Counted from the stretch's first letter, positions 51,266-60,714 are shown. The stretch is DNA of 64,000 nucleotides from Streptomyces griseomycini (GCF_014203535.1 NZ_JACHJI010000004.1:124001-188000), one strand, 5' to 3'. The notes: a model not told the origin generated them from the letters alone. Program-made: numbers and translations.

Positions 51266-52092
51266 AGCGCTCGCTCTTTGCCAGGCTCTGGCCCAACATC
51301 ACGGCCGTCGTCCTGTTCATCGGCTTCGTCTTCCCCGTCTACTGGATGTTCGCCACGGCCTTCAAGCCGACCGGCGACATCATCTCGGAGACCCCGGTCT
51401 GGTTCCCGACCGACGTCACCTTCGAGCACTTCAGGACCGCGACCGGCGTCGAGAACTTCTGGACGCTCGTCCGCAACTCGCTGGTCGTCACCGTCCTCGC
51501 GGTCGTCTTCTCGCTGATCATCGCCCTGGTCACGTCCTTCACCCTGGTGCGGATGCGGTTCAAGGGGCGGCGCGGCTTCGTCGTCGGCTTCATGCTCGCC
51601 CAGATGGCGCCCTGGGAGGTCATGGTCATCGCGATCTACATGATCGTGCGGGACGCCTCGATGCTGAACAGCCTGGTGCCGCTCACGGCCTTCTACATGA
51701 TGATGATCCTGCCCTTCACCATCCTGACGCTGCGCGGCTTCGTCGCCGCCGTGCCCAAGGAGCTGGAGGAGGCGGCGATGGTCGACGGCTGCAGCCGCCT
51801 CACCGCGTTCCGCCGCGTCGTCCTGCCGCTGCTCGCGCCGGGCCTGATGTCCACCTCGATGTTCGGCTTCATCACCGCCTGGAACGAGTTCCCGCTCGTG
51901 CTGGTGCTCAACAAGGAGGCCGAGGCACAGACCCTGCCCCTGTGGCTGTCCAGCTTCCAGACCGTCTTCGGCGACGACTGGGGCGCGACCATGGCCGCCT
52001 CGTCCCTGTTCGCCATCCCGATCCTGATCCTCTTCGTCTTCCTGCAGCGCAAGGCCGTCAGCGGCCTCACCGCGGGCGCCGTGAAGGGATAA
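51262..52092 (+). CDS. dasC: Chitobiose ABC permease DasC
   Basis: The 276-residue MalG-type permease has six helices and the EAA motif LEEAAMVDGCSRLTAFRRVVLP. GTG 51262 overlaps the dasB stop. No ATPase follows; the shared MsiK ATPase is expected to serve it. The gene ends 9 bp before the GH3 glycosidase start. Confidence 0.93.
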   Translation: MKRSLFARLWPNITAVVLFIGFVFPVYWMFATAFKPTGDIISETPVWFPTDVTFEHFRTATGVENFWTLVRNSLVVTVLAVVFSLIIALVTSFTLVRMRFKGRRGFVVGFMLAQMAPWEVMVIAIYMIVRDASMLNSLVPLTAFYMMMILPFTILTLRGFVAAVPKELEEAAMVDGCSRLTAFRRVVLPLLAPGLMSTSMFGFITAWNEFPLVLVLNKEAEAQTLPLWLSSFQTVFGDDWGATMAASSLFAIPILILFVFLQRKAVSGLTAGAVKG

Positions 52093-52101
52093 CGCCACCT
52101 G

Positions 52102-53595
52102 ATGACCGCACTCGCCAGTGGTACGACCGACACCCTGACCCGGGACGCCCTCACCGTCCTCCAGCCCGGCTTCGCCGGCACCACCGCCCCCGACTGGCTG
52201 CTCCGCCGCCTCGGCGAGGGCCTCGCCTCGGTCGGCCTGTTCGGCCGCAACATCGCCACGCCCGAGCAACTCACCGCACTGACCGCCCGGCTGCGCGCCG
52301 AGCGCGACGACGTGCTGGTCGCCATCGACGAGGAGAGCGGCGACGTCACCCGCCTGGAGGTGCGCACCGGTTCCTCCTTCCCCGGCAACCACGCCCTCGG
52401 CACGGTGGACGACGTGGCGCTCACCCGGGAGGTGGCCGCCGAACTGGGCCGCCGCCTCGCCGCCTGCGGGGTCGACTTCAACTGGGCCCCCTCGGCCGAC
52501 GTGAACGCCAACCCCGACAACCCGGTGATCGGCGTCCGGTCCTTCGGCGCCGACCCCGCCCTGGCCGCCCGGCACACCGCCGCCTACGTCACCGGCCTGC
52601 AGTCGGCGGGCGTGGTGGCCTGCACCAAGCACTTCCCCGGACACGGGGACACGGCCGTCGACTCCCACCTCGCGCTGCCCCGCATCGACGCGGACGCGGC
52701 CCTGCTGAGCGAGCGGGACCTGGCCCCGTTCCGCGCGGCGATCGCCGCCGGAACCCGCGCGGTGATGAGCGCCCACATCCTGGTCCCGGCCCTGGACCCG
52801 GACCACCCGGCAACGTTGTCCCGGCGCATCCTGACCGAGCTGCTCCGCGGCGAACTGGGCTACGACGGCCTGATCGTCACCGACGGCATGGAGATGAACG
52901 CCATCGCCGGCACCTACGGCATCGAACGCGGCAGCGTCCTCGCCCTCGCGGCCGGAGCGGACGCGATCTGCGTGGGCGGCGGCCTGTGCGACGAGGGCAT
53001 CGTGCAGCGCCTCCAGGACACGCTCGTCGCGGCCGTCCGCTCCGGCGAACTGCCCGAGGAGAGGCTGGCGGACGCCGCCGCCCGGGTCCGCGCCCTGGCC
53101 GACTGGACCACGAGGGCACGGCGGTCCCCGGCCCCGGCGGCCGCGTCCGATCCGGAGATCGGCCTCACGGCGGCCCGCCGCGCGGTGACCGTCACCCGCA
53201 CCCGGCCCGCCGCCCCGCCCACCGGACCGGTCCACGTGGCCACGTTCAACCCGGGTGCGAACATCGCCGTGGGCGACGAGACGCCCTGGGGCGTCGGCGC
53301 GGAGCTGGAACGGCTGCTGCCGGGCACCACCACCGGCTTCTTCACCGGCCCCGACGCCGGTGAGGAGGCGCTGAAGGCGGCCGACGGCCGGCGCGTCGTC
53401 GCCGTGGTCCGGGACGAGCACCGGCATCCGTGGATGCGCACGGCCCTGGACACCCTGCTCGCCGCCGACCCGGACACCGTGGTCGTGGAGATGGGCGTAC
53501 CGCAGTCCTCCCCGCGCGGCGCCCTGCACATCGCCACCCACGGCGCGGCCCGGGTCTGCGGCGTGGCGGCCGCGGAGGCGGTCGTCGCGGGCTGA
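52102..53595 (+). CDS. NagZ-type GH3 beta-N-acetylglucosaminidase
   Basis: The 497-residue cytosolic enzyme has no signal peptide. It shows the NagZ signature KHFPGHGDTAVDSHLALP with the Asp187-His189 dyad that serves as acid/base, and nucleophile Asp261 in IVTDGMEMNAI. A second alpha/beta domain (from about 370) completes it. It probably splits imported chitobiose or muropeptide N-acetylglucosamine. It is the last gene of the das operon here; nagB, which follows in other streptomycetes, is absent. Confidence 0.9.
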   Translation: MTALASGTTDTLTRDALTVLQPGFAGTTAPDWLLRRLGEGLASVGLFGRNIATPEQLTALTARLRAERDDVLVAIDEESGDVTRLEVRTGSSFPGNHALGTVDDVALTREVAAELGRRLAACGVDFNWAPSADVNANPDNPVIGVRSFGADPALAARHTAAYVTGLQSAGVVACTKHFPGHGDTAVDSHLALPRIDADAALLSERDLAPFRAAIAAGTRAVMSAHILVPALDPDHPATLSRRILTELLRGELGYDGLIVTDGMEMNAIAGTYGIERGSVLALAAGADAICVGGGLCDEGIVQRLQDTLVAAVRSGELPEERLADAAARVRALADWTTRARRSPAPAAASDPEIGLTAARRAVTVTRTRPAAPPTGPVHVATFNPGANIAVGDETPWGVGAELERLLPGTTTGFFTGPDAGEEALKAADGRRVVAVVRDEHRHPWMRTALDTLLAADPDTVVVEMGVPQSSPRGALHIATHGAARVCGVAAAEAVVAG

Positions 53596-53601
53596 CACCG
53601 C

Positions 53602-53642
53602 GGCCGGAGCGGTCCGGGGCCCGCGCCCGGACCGCTCCGGCC
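53602..53642. terminator. Terminator of das operon
   Basis: A 17-bp perfect stem (GGCCGGAGCGGTCCGGG, arms 53602-53618 and 53626-53642) starts 7 bp after the GH3 stop. Confidence 0.88.
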
Positions 53643-53949
53643 CGTCCGTGTGCCGTCCGGGGCGGGGCGTCCTCTCCCCGGCGAACCCCGCGACGAACTT
53701 CCCGGTGCGGGCCGCCGGGGCCGCGTCCGGGGCGCCCCGCAGCTCGTCGGGGACCCGTCGCCGTGCTCCGGCTCGCGTACGCCGCCTCCCGGCGGCCGTC
53801 CGCCCTCGCCCGCCCCGCCCCGTGCAGCCCGCAGCCGCTCCTCCCGGTCCTCCTGCGTCCCGGGGCGAGGACCGGATCCCCGTGCGCGCATCGTCGGCCG
53901 GGGCTCCCGGGGCACCCGGCCCCCGCCGGAGGGGGCGACGCGGACGCGG
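53643..53949. other. Non-coding stretch
   Basis: No gene is recognised in these 307 bp between two terminators of convergent operons. Confidence 0.5.
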
Positions 53950-53982
53950 TGAACGGCCGCCCGTCGCACGGGCGGCCGTTCA
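53950..53982. terminator. Terminator of the CNNM operon
   Basis: A perfect 15-bp stem TGAACGGCCGCCCGT with loop CGC lies immediately downstream (minus strand) of the second CNNM gene. Confidence 0.85.
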
Positions 53983-53986
53983 AGGC

Positions 53987-55006
53987 TCAGCCCGCGGCCG
54001 GCTGCATCAGCCGGGCCAGCAGGTCGTCCAGCGCGACCATGCCCGTCAGCCGGCCCGCGTCGTCGCGGACCACGGCCAGGGTGGTCCGGCGGCGGCGCAA
54101 CGCGTCGATCGCGTCGGCGACCGTCGTGCCGTCCGTCAGCTCCGGCACCGGCCGGGCCAGCTCGCGGGCGCGCGTGGCCCGGCCGCGGGCCCGGGCGACC
54201 AGGGCGTCACGGGCGTGCACCGCGCCGAGGACCGCAGTGCCCTCGCGGACGAGGAGCCGTGTGCGGTCGTGCGCGGAGGCCACCCGCAGCAGCTCGTCGA
54301 GGCCGGCGCCGCCGTCGACCGAGGTGATCTCGGCGGCGGGGACCTGCAGCTCCCGCACCGGTGTCTCGGGCTCGGTCAGCGAACGCGTGAGCAGCTGCGA
54401 GTCGGTCGCGCTGATCAGGCCGAGCCGCTCGGACTCCGTCACCAGGTGGGTGAGCTGTTCGCGGTTGTGGACCGAGGCCAGCTCGTCGCGCGGGGTGACC
54501 CGGCACAGCCGTACGAGTCCGTTGCTCATCGCGTTGAGCAGCCGGATCAGCGGCCGTACGGCCTTCACCACGGCCCGGAAGGGCGGCGACAGCAGCATCG
54601 CCGAGCGCTCCGGGTGGGCGATGGCCCACGACTTGGGCGCCATCTCGCCGACCACCATGTGCAGGAACACCACCACGATCATCGCGACGGCGAACGCCAC
54701 GCCGTAGCTGAGCGCGCCGGGCAGTCCCAGCTCGTGCAGCAGCGGGTCGAGTTCGTGGGAGATCGCGGGCTTGGACACCGAGCCCAGGCCCAGCGTGCAG
54801 ACCGTGATGCCCAGCTGGGCGCCGGCGAGCATGAGCGACAGCTCGCGCATCCCCGCCAGAGCCGCTCCGGCGCCGCGCCGTCCCTCGGCCGCCGCCTTCT
54901 CCATGCGGTGCCGCTTGGCGGCGACCAGCGCGAACTCGGCCGCCACGAAGAACCCGCTGCCGACCAGCAGCAGCACGGTCACGAAGAGAGCCGTCGGGAA
55001 ACTCAT
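53987..55006 (-). CDS. CNNM/CorC-type membrane protein (second of pair)
   Basis: The 339-residue protein has a CNNM/DUF21 membrane domain of four helices (about 1-140; FFVAAEFALVAAKRHRMEKAA, GAQLGITVCTLGLG, VVGEMAPKSWAIAHPE) and a CBS-domain pair (about 200-335). There is no C-terminal CorC_HlyC domain, unlike its neighbour. Relatives transport or regulate magnesium/cobalt. The start overlaps the stop of the upstream CNNM gene (ATGA). Confidence 0.9.
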   Translation of the reverse strand: MSFPTALFVTVLLLVGSGFFVAAEFALVAAKRHRMEKAAAEGRRGAGAALAGMRELSLMLAGAQLGITVCTLGLGSVSKPAISHELDPLLHELGLPGALSYGVAFAVAMIVVVFLHMVVGEMAPKSWAIAHPERSAMLLSPPFRAVVKAVRPLIRLLNAMSNGLVRLCRVTPRDELASVHNREQLTHLVTESERLGLISATDSQLLTRSLTEPETPVRELQVPAAEITSVDGGAGLDELLRVASAHDRTRLLVREGTAVLGAVHARDALVARARGRATRARELARPVPELTDGTTVADAIDALRRRRTTLAVVRDDAGRLTGMVALDDLLARLMQPAAG

Positions 55007-56349
55007 GAGGACCCCTCCGCCTTCGTCCGCTCCTCCACCAGGGGGGTGATCCGCACCCGCTCGGCCACGTGCCGGTCGAGCGTGCGCACGTCGATCACCG
55101 CGCCGCCACCCGTGGGCAGCTCGACGGTGACCCGGTCCCCGATGGCGGGGAAGCGGCCCAGCCGGTCCACGATCAGTCCGGCCACCGTGTCGTAGTCGTC
55201 CTCCTCGGGCAGGTGGACGCCGGTCGCCTCGGCCACCTCGTCCAGCCGGCGGCCGGCGTCCACCAGCCAGCCGTCGCCGTCCGCGACCGCCGCCTCGACG
55301 ACCTCGTCGGACTCGTCGGCGATGTCGCCGACCAGTTCCTCGGCGATGTCCTCGTAGGTGACGACGCCGGCCACGCCGCCGTGCTCGTCCAGGACGACGG
55401 CGAACTCGTCGTCCTGCTCGCGCATCCGCGCCACCGCGTCGGGCAGCGGGAGCGTGTCCGGCAGCAGCAGGGGCCGGCGGGCCACCGCACCCGCGGTGGA
55501 GCCGGAGAACCGGCCGGCGGGCAGCGCCATCAGCTCGCGCACGCCCAGCACCCCCGCGACGTCGTCGGGGTGGTCGCCGAGCACGGGGTAGTTCGAGTGG
55601 CCGTGGGCGGCGATGAGGCCGACCGCCTCGTCGGCGCTCGCGTCCTTGCGCACGAACACGGCGTCCGCGCGCGGCACCATCACCTCGCGCAGGGTGCGCT
55701 CGGAGAAGTCCAGCGCGTGGTCCAGCAGGGCGGCGGTGTCCTCGGGCAGCGCGCCGCTCTCGTGGGACTCGCCGATCAGGTGGCCCAGCTCCTCCAGCGT
55801 GGCGCCGTGGTGCAGCTCCTCGACCGGCTCGATGCCGACGCGGCGCAGCAGCCTGTTCGCCGCGCCGTCGAAGACCCGCACGACCGGCCCGACGACCTTC
55901 AGATACGCCAGCGTGGAGCCGGCCAGTGCCTTCGCCAGCCGTTCCGGCACGGCGATCGCGAGGTTCTTCGGGGCCAGCTCGCCCAGCACCATCTGCACGA
56001 CGGTGGCGAGGACGAAGGCCAGCACCACGGAGATGCCGCTCACGGCCGCGTCGGGGATGCCGGCGCCCGACAGCGCGGGCCTGAGCAGCGCGGACACCGA
56101 GGGCTCGGCGATGAAGCCGACGACCAGTCCGGTGACGGTGATGCCGAGCTGCGCGCCCGACAGCATGAACGACAGCCGCTGCAGCACCTTCAGGGCGCGC
56201 GCGGCCTTCCGGTCGCCCGCTTCGGCGTCACGGGCGAGCGCGAGCCGGTCGGCGGAGACGTAGGCGAACTCCTGGGCGACGAAGTAGCCGGTGCCGGCGG
56301 TGAGCACGAACACGGCGAACAGGCCCAGCAGGGCCTCGGCGGCACTCAT
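55003..56349 (-). CDS. CNNM/CorC-type membrane protein with CBS pair (first of pair)
   Basis: The 448-residue protein has an N-terminal CNNM domain (YFVAQEFAYVSADRLAL, SGAQLGITVTGLVVG, LGELAPKNLAIAVPE), two CBS domains (about 215-345; VMVPRADAVFVRKDAS, DEFAVVLDEHGGVAGVVTYEDI) and a C-terminal CorC_HlyC domain (DEVAEATGVHLPEEDDYDT). The set suggests a magnesium exporter or regulator. Two coupled CNNM genes probably make a hetero-oligomer. Confidence 0.92.
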   Translation of the reverse strand: MSAAEALLGLFAVFVLTAGTGYFVAQEFAYVSADRLALARDAEAGDRKAARALKVLQRLSFMLSGAQLGITVTGLVVGFIAEPSVSALLRPALSGAGIPDAAVSGISVVLAFVLATVVQMVLGELAPKNLAIAVPERLAKALAGSTLAYLKVVGPVVRVFDGAANRLLRRVGIEPVEELHHGATLEELGHLIGESHESGALPEDTAALLDHALDFSERTLREVMVPRADAVFVRKDASADEAVGLIAAHGHSNYPVLGDHPDDVAGVLGVRELMALPAGRFSGSTAGAVARRPLLLPDTLPLPDAVARMREQDDEFAVVLDEHGGVAGVVTYEDIAEELVGDIADESDEVVEAAVADGDGWLVDAGRRLDEVAEATGVHLPEEDDYDTVAGLIVDRLGRFPAIGDRVTVELPTGGGAVIDVRTLDRHVAERVRITPLVEERTKAEGSS

Positions 56350-56608
56350 CGAACACCACCCCGCCGGGTGCCGCGGTCAACAGTGCTGTGGCGGGATGGT
56401 CCGGGACTGTGTCCCGGCGGGTCCGTCGATCTGGCGGACAAGCAGGTGACTCCTCACATGTGGTCGGTATCGGGTGCAACGATCGTGGCCCGGCCCGTGT
56501 TCCCGCGCCACCGGACCGGTGCTCCGGGCACCGGTCCGGTGGACGTCCGTGCTGCCCGGCGGGCGGAACCGCCCGGAGGCCGAACCAGGAGCCGAGCCGG
56601 AGGCCGGG

Positions 56609-57064
56609 TCAGAGGTCGAACTCGTGCGGTGACAGACCCAGCGCGAAGCACGCCTCGCGCACGACCGCCCGCTCGTCCCGGTCGAAGTGGCCGTCCGCGC
56701 CGCCGATGACGATGCCGATCTGGACGACGGCCCGCGCCTCGGCCGGTTTCTTCTTCGCCTTGCCGATCTCCTGGAGCACGCTCACCTTGCCGAAGGCGAA
56801 GTCGGCGGTCAGCTTGTCGAGGTTCGCCTCGAAGCGGCGGCGCAGGTCGTCGGCGGGGAAGTTCTGCAGCACGTCGTTGGCGGCGATGAGCTGTGCCACG
56901 CGCTGCCGCTCGGACGGGTCGACGCCTCCGTCGGCGGCGGCGACCAGGGCGCACATGGCCATGCTCGCGTCGCGGAACGCGCCGCTCCTCAGCTCGTTCT
57001 TCCTCGCCTCCAGCTGCGTCTGCATCTGCGACGCGGACTCCTTGATGCGGTCCCACAGGGCCAT
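56609..57064 (-). CDS. TerB-family protein
   Basis: The 151-residue all-helical cytosolic protein has two metal-binding-like loops, AAADGGVDPSERQRV and IGGADGHFDRDERAVV, typical of TerB in the tellurite/stress (Ter) family. Only one gene of the Ter set is here. The ATG at 57064 follows GGGAG; longer in-frame starts add no conserved sequence. Its role with other TerD-type proteins is not visible from this window. Confidence 0.9.
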   Translation of the reverse strand: MALWDRIKESASQMQTQLEARKNELRSGAFRDASMAMCALVAAADGGVDPSERQRVAQLIAANDVLQNFPADDLRRRFEANLDKLTADFAFGKVSVLQEIGKAKKKPAEARAVVQIGIVIGGADGHFDRDERAVVREACFALGLSPHEFDL

Positions 57065-57352
57065 GCGCACTCCCGTGATCGGGCGGGGCCGGTCGCCTCG
57101 CGGCACACTGCGGCCCCTGAATCTTCTACAGCAATGTAGAACTTAGCAGCACGGCGAGACGCCCCCGGACTGCCGCCGGCCCCGCCCGGCGCGGCGGCTC
57201 CCGGCCCTCGGGGACCGCGCGGACACGCGTCACGCCGTGCGGGCCCGGCAGGCGGTGCCCCTGGGTGGCGGACCGTGTCGTTGTTGGGCCGAACGGGTGA
57301 GCATGGGTAAGAATTGCCCGATGCAGACAGCCAGTGCGACCCAGGACGGAGC
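57065..57352. other. Divergent gap terB / sepF-like
   Basis: This 288-bp gap should hold the two divergent promoters. I see no gene. Confidence 0.45.
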
Positions 57353-57748
57353 ATGCCGGTGAACAGCCACGATGTCACCGACGAACAGTGGGAGGGGCTC
57401 GCCCAGGTCGTGCCGCTGCGGGGCCGCGACGCCTGGCCGTCCGCAGTGGGTCACCGTTCCATGCCCGAGGCCGAGACCGAGGCGCGCCGCCGCTTCGTCG
57501 TCCTGCGCGTGAACGTGTTCGCGGACGCCCGTGACGTCGCCGAGACGCTGATGGCCGGGATACCGGTGCTGCTCGACCTGACCGGTGCGGAGACGGAGGT
57601 CGCCAAGCGGGTCCTGGACTTCAGCACGGGGGTCGTCTTCGGGCTGGCGAGCGGAATGCACCGCGTGGACCGCAACGTGTTCCTGCTGACCCCGGCCGGC
57701 ACGGAGGTGACCGGTCTGATGGAGGGCATCGGGGTTCCCGGGGTGTGA
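57353..57748 (+). CDS. sepF: SepF-like cell-division protein (SepF3 type)
   Basis: The 131-residue protein has a short N-terminal region and a SepF core (about 45-125) with RRRFVVLRVNVFADARDVAETLMAG, VLLDLTGAETEVAKRVLDFSTGVVFGLASGMHRVDRNVFLLTP. The long linker and N-terminal amphipathic membrane helix of classical SepF are absent, as in the third SepF paralogue of Streptomyces. Its role may be auxiliary to FtsZ ring assembly or something else. ATG 57353 is chosen; GTG 57359 is an alternative. Confidence 0.88.
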   Translation: MPVNSHDVTDEQWEGLAQVVPLRGRDAWPSAVGHRSMPEAETEARRRFVVLRVNVFADARDVAETLMAGIPVLLDLTGAETEVAKRVLDFSTGVVFGLASGMHRVDRNVFLLTPAGTEVTGLMEGIGVPGV

Positions 57749-57923
57749 GCCACCGGGGCTCTCCGAAGGTTTCCGAGGGCTTCCGGAGGATGGGGCGTCA
57801 GGACGCCGTGCGGCGCGCGGGGAGGCGCGGGGGGTGCCCGGGGGCGCGAGCGCTCGGGCAGGACGCGTCGCCCGATCGTAGGAAGGCAGGCCGAGCGGAA
57901 CGGTTCGCCCCGCATCGGCCCCC

Positions 57924-57929
57924 TAACGT
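57924..57929 (+). promoter_or_regulatory. -10 element TAACGT giving a probable leaderless mRNA
   Basis: TAACGT ends 7 nt before the ATG at 57937 without a ribosome site between. It supports that start. Confidence 0.45.
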
Positions 57930-57936
57930 CCCGCAC

Positions 57937-59307
57937 ATGACCCCGCCACCCCCGCCTTCCCCGGCCCACCCGGACGCGGACCCGTCGTCCGCACCACCGG
58001 CCCCGAGCGCGAGCCCGACGCCGCCCCTCCCCGACCGGGACGCGGCGCCGTCCCTCCCCGGTCAGGGCGCGGCGCCGTCCCTCCCCGGCCGGGAGACGGC
58101 GCCGACACCGGTCGCGCCGTCCGCCGAGCCCGCCGGTCGGGGTGGCCCGCGGCCCCTGCCGGGCGCCCGCTCCGACGGCACCGCGGGCCACCCCGACCGG
58201 CCGCGCGTCACCGAGCTGCTGCTGTCCGCCTTCGCCGGGCACCGCGGCGTCGAGCTCCCCCTCGGGGCGCTCACCCTGCTCGCCGGCCCCAGCGGCAGCG
58301 GCAAGACCAGCGCCCTGCGCGCCTACGAGGCCCTCGCCCGGCTCGGCGGCGGGGCCGGACTCGACGAGGCGTTCCCCGACCCGGACGCCTGCGTGCCGGA
58401 GCGGGCCAGGGCCGACGCCCAGCGCCGCCGCGGCTTCCGCATCGGCTGCACCGCCGACGGCCCCGAGGGCCCCGTCCGGCTCGAGGTCGCCGTACAGGCC
58501 GAACCCGAGCTGCGGATCGTGGGGGAGCGGCTCACGGCGGACGGGCAGGTCCTGCTGGAGACCGCACTGCGCGACCCCCGGCGCCGCGCCGTGCAGGCCG
58601 CCTGGCACACGGCCGGGACGACCCCGGTGACCCGCGCCCCCCTGCCGGACGACCGGCTCGGCACCGCACTGCTGCCGCTGCGCGTCGCCGGCAAGACGCC
58701 CGGACAGCGCAGGGTGCTCGCCGCCGCCGAGCAGATGGTGGTCGCCCTGCGCTCCGTCTTCCCCTGCGACCCCCGCCCCGACCGGATGCGCGCCCCCGTG
58801 CCGACCGGCACCGGCCGGCTGCTCGGCGGCTGCGACAACCTCGCCGACGTGCTGTGGCGCACCCGCGTGGAGTGCGGCCGTCGGCACGCGCTCCTCGTGG
58901 CCGCGGTGCGCGCCGGATGCGCCGGACCGGTCGCCGACCTGCTCGCCGAGCCGTACGGCACGGGACTGGTCCGCGCCCTGCTCGCCCGGGGCGACGGCAC
59001 CCGGACGGATCTGCGGCTGCTGGGCGACGGCGAGCTGCGCTACACCGCCCTCGCGCTGGTGCTGCTCACCGGCCCCGGTGTGCTGGAGGTCGACGCGCCC
59101 GGAGAGGTCCCCGCCGCGCTCCAGACCCTCACGGTGCTCGCGGACGGACTCGACCGGGGCCTGGATCCGCGGCAGCGCGCGGAGCTGCTGCGGCTGGCGG
59201 CGAGGATGTGCGAGCGCGGGCACATCCGGCTGGTCGGCGCGGTGAGCGACGCGTCCTGGACCGCCGGGGTGGACGGGGTGACGGTGGTACGTCTGAACCG
59301 TGACTGA
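57937..59307 (+). CDS. P-loop ATPase of unknown function
   Basis: The 456-residue protein has a disordered Pro/Ala-rich N-terminus (to about 85) and an ABC/AAA-type domain: LTLLAGPSGSGKTSALRAYEAL with Walker A GPSGSGKTS. A later VLLTGPGVLEVDAPGEVPAALQTL takes the place of Walker B, then a final VGAVSDASWTAGVDGV. It looks like the predicted RecF/SMC-like single-domain ATPases found beside mazG. The start is set by a leaderless -10. Its stop overlaps the mazG start by 8 nt. Confidence 0.8.
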   Translation: MTPPPPPSPAHPDADPSSAPPAPSASPTPPLPDRDAAPSLPGQGAAPSLPGRETAPTPVAPSAEPAGRGGPRPLPGARSDGTAGHPDRPRVTELLLSAFAGHRGVELPLGALTLLAGPSGSGKTSALRAYEALARLGGGAGLDEAFPDPDACVPERARADAQRRRGFRIGCTADGPEGPVRLEVAVQAEPELRIVGERLTADGQVLLETALRDPRRRAVQAAWHTAGTTPVTRAPLPDDRLGTALLPLRVAGKTPGQRRVLAAAEQMVVALRSVFPCDPRPDRMRAPVPTGTGRLLGGCDNLADVLWRTRVECGRRHALLVAAVRAGCAGPVADLLAEPYGTGLVRALLARGDGTRTDLRLLGDGELRYTALALVLLTGPGVLEVDAPGEVPAALQTLTVLADGLDRGLDPRQRAELLRLAARMCERGHIRLVGAVSDASWTAGVDGVTVVRLNRD

Positions 59308-59668
59308 CCACGACGACGCCCCCCTCGACGTGGCGAGACTCCAGCGCCGTCTCGCCGAGTTCGCCGCCGCGCGGAACTGGCAGCCGTACCACACGCCCAA
59401 GAACCTCGTCGCCGCGCTCAGCGTGGAGGCGTCCGAACTGGTGGAGATCTTCCAGTGGTTGACGCCCGAGGAGTCGGCCCGCGTCATGGACGACCCCGGC
59501 ACCGCGCACCGTGTGACCGACGAGGTCGCCGACGTCCTCGCCTATCTCCTCCAGTTGTGCGAGGTCCTCGGCATCGATCCGCTGACCGCACTGGCCGCCA
59601 AGATCGACCGCAACGAGCGCAGGTTCCCGCTCCGCGGTCCCGGAGGTGTCCCGCCGACGACGGAGTGA
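59300..59668 (+). CDS. MazG-type nucleotide pyrophosphohydrolase
   Basis: The 122-residue all-alpha enzyme has the divalent-cation motifs VEASELVEIFQW and DEVADVLAYLLQL (ExxE...ExxD arrangement) of the MazG-like/RS21-C6 family. It hydrolyses non-canonical or excess dNTPs such as dCTP. GTG 59300 overlaps the ATPase stop, so the two are coupled. Confidence 0.9.
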   Translation: MTDHDDAPLDVARLQRRLAEFAAARNWQPYHTPKNLVAALSVEASELVEIFQWLTPEESARVMDDPGTAHRVTDEVADVLAYLLQLCEVLGIDPLTALAAKIDRNERRFPLRGPGGVPPTTE

Positions 59669-59819
59669 TGAACTCCATTTTTACTCTCCGTGGTCGGCCG
59701 GGTGGTCGGATGGCCATGGTTGTCCACAGATTTCGGTCTTCCTCTGGCTTTTTGTCTCACGCTCCCTCACTCTGGGTAGTGAACAGAGGGGTTCGATCGG
59801 GAGAAGGCGGGGGCAGCGC

Positions 59820-60290
59820 ATGGACGCTGTGCGGCTCATCGTGACGAGCAGGCGGGCCCTGGCCGCGGGCGGCGGCGCGGCGGAGCTGCTGGCCGAGGTG
59901 TGGCAGGCGCAGGCCCTCGCGCAGGCGATAGGCAGCCGCCTCGCGGTCGCCGGTCCACCGGAACTGCGGGGCGAGGCGCTGGGGTTGACGGAGCTGGCGG
60001 GCCGCGGCTGCGGGGTGCTGGACACCCCCGAGCTCGGCCCGGGAGAACTGCGCGCGGCCCAGCTCACCGAGCTGGGCGAGGCCCGCCAGTCCCTGATGTA
60101 CCTCGGCGGCCTGCTCGGCGAGGTCGGCATCGCCCTGGTCGGCCTCGCCTGCTCCGCGGACGACGAGGCCACGTACTGGCAGTGCATGGAGGCCATCGAC
60201 GCGGCGGACGAGTCCCGGGACCGCGTCCTGGAGATGCTCCGCAAACTGGCCGACCGTGACCAGGCCGTACCGGAGCGGGAGGCCGGCTGA
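59820..60290 (+). CDS. Conserved helical protein of 156 residues
   Basis: The mostly helical cytosolic protein begins MDAVRLIVTSRRALAAGGGA and contains ALAQAIGSRLAVAGPPELRG and an acidic C-terminal region (DDEATYWQCMEAIDAADESRDR). It resembles a Streptomyces-specific family placed downstream of mazG, possibly DUF6099. No catalytic motif is visible. Start ATG 59820. Confidence 0.7.
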   Translation: MDAVRLIVTSRRALAAGGGAAELLAEVWQAQALAQAIGSRLAVAGPPELRGEALGLTELAGRGCGVLDTPELGPGELRAAQLTELGEARQSLMYLGGLLGEVGIALVGLACSADDEATYWQCMEAIDAADESRDRVLEMLRKLADRDQAVPEREAG

Positions 60291-60540
60291 CCGCACCGGC
60301 CATCCGCCCGGTGACCGGCACCACCACCCGGTGCCGTACCGGCCCCCTCCGCACCCCCGGTGGAAGACGACGCACGCCGTCGCCCGCACGGTCACCCGTA
60401 CCGGTCGCCCGCACACCGGCCGAGGGCGGCGCCGTCGCCGCCCGCACCGGCCGGCCGCCCGCACCGACCCCCCGAACGGTCACTGCACCGCCGGCCGCCC
60501 ACCCGCGCGGTCTTCGCGCAGTGCCGGCCGCGCCGCCGGT

Positions 60541-60714
60541 TCAGCGGGCCGCGCCGTCCTCCCCGGTGTCGGTCCGCACCGGTCCCGCCGCCTGCAGCTC
60601 CGCGTCCAGGGCCGACAGCTCCGCGTTCAGCGCCGCCATCAGCTCCTCCATCCGCTGCACCAGCCCCTCCGGCTGCCCGGCCCCGCCCTGCTGCGGCACG
60701 CTCTCTTCGGACAT
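60541..60714 (-). CDS. 57-residue coiled-coil small protein
   Basis: The ATG at 60714 has AGGAGG about 7 nt upstream. The product MSEESVPQQGGAGQPEG is followed by a helix LVQRMEELMAALNAELSALDAELQA with heptad-like leucines, then a short tail. It has no membrane segment. No function is recognised; a small adaptor or dimerisation role is a guess. Oriented against the F420 enzyme. Confidence 0.6.
   Translation of the reverse strand: MSEESVPQQGGAGQPEGLVQRMEELMAALNAELSALDAELQAAGPVRTDTGEDGAAR

Noticed and set aside
51223..53598. 791-codon open frame on the minus strand
   Set aside because: It is antisense to dasC and the GH3 gene; composition (Gly/Asp/Glu/Arg repeats) is typical of a GC shadow.
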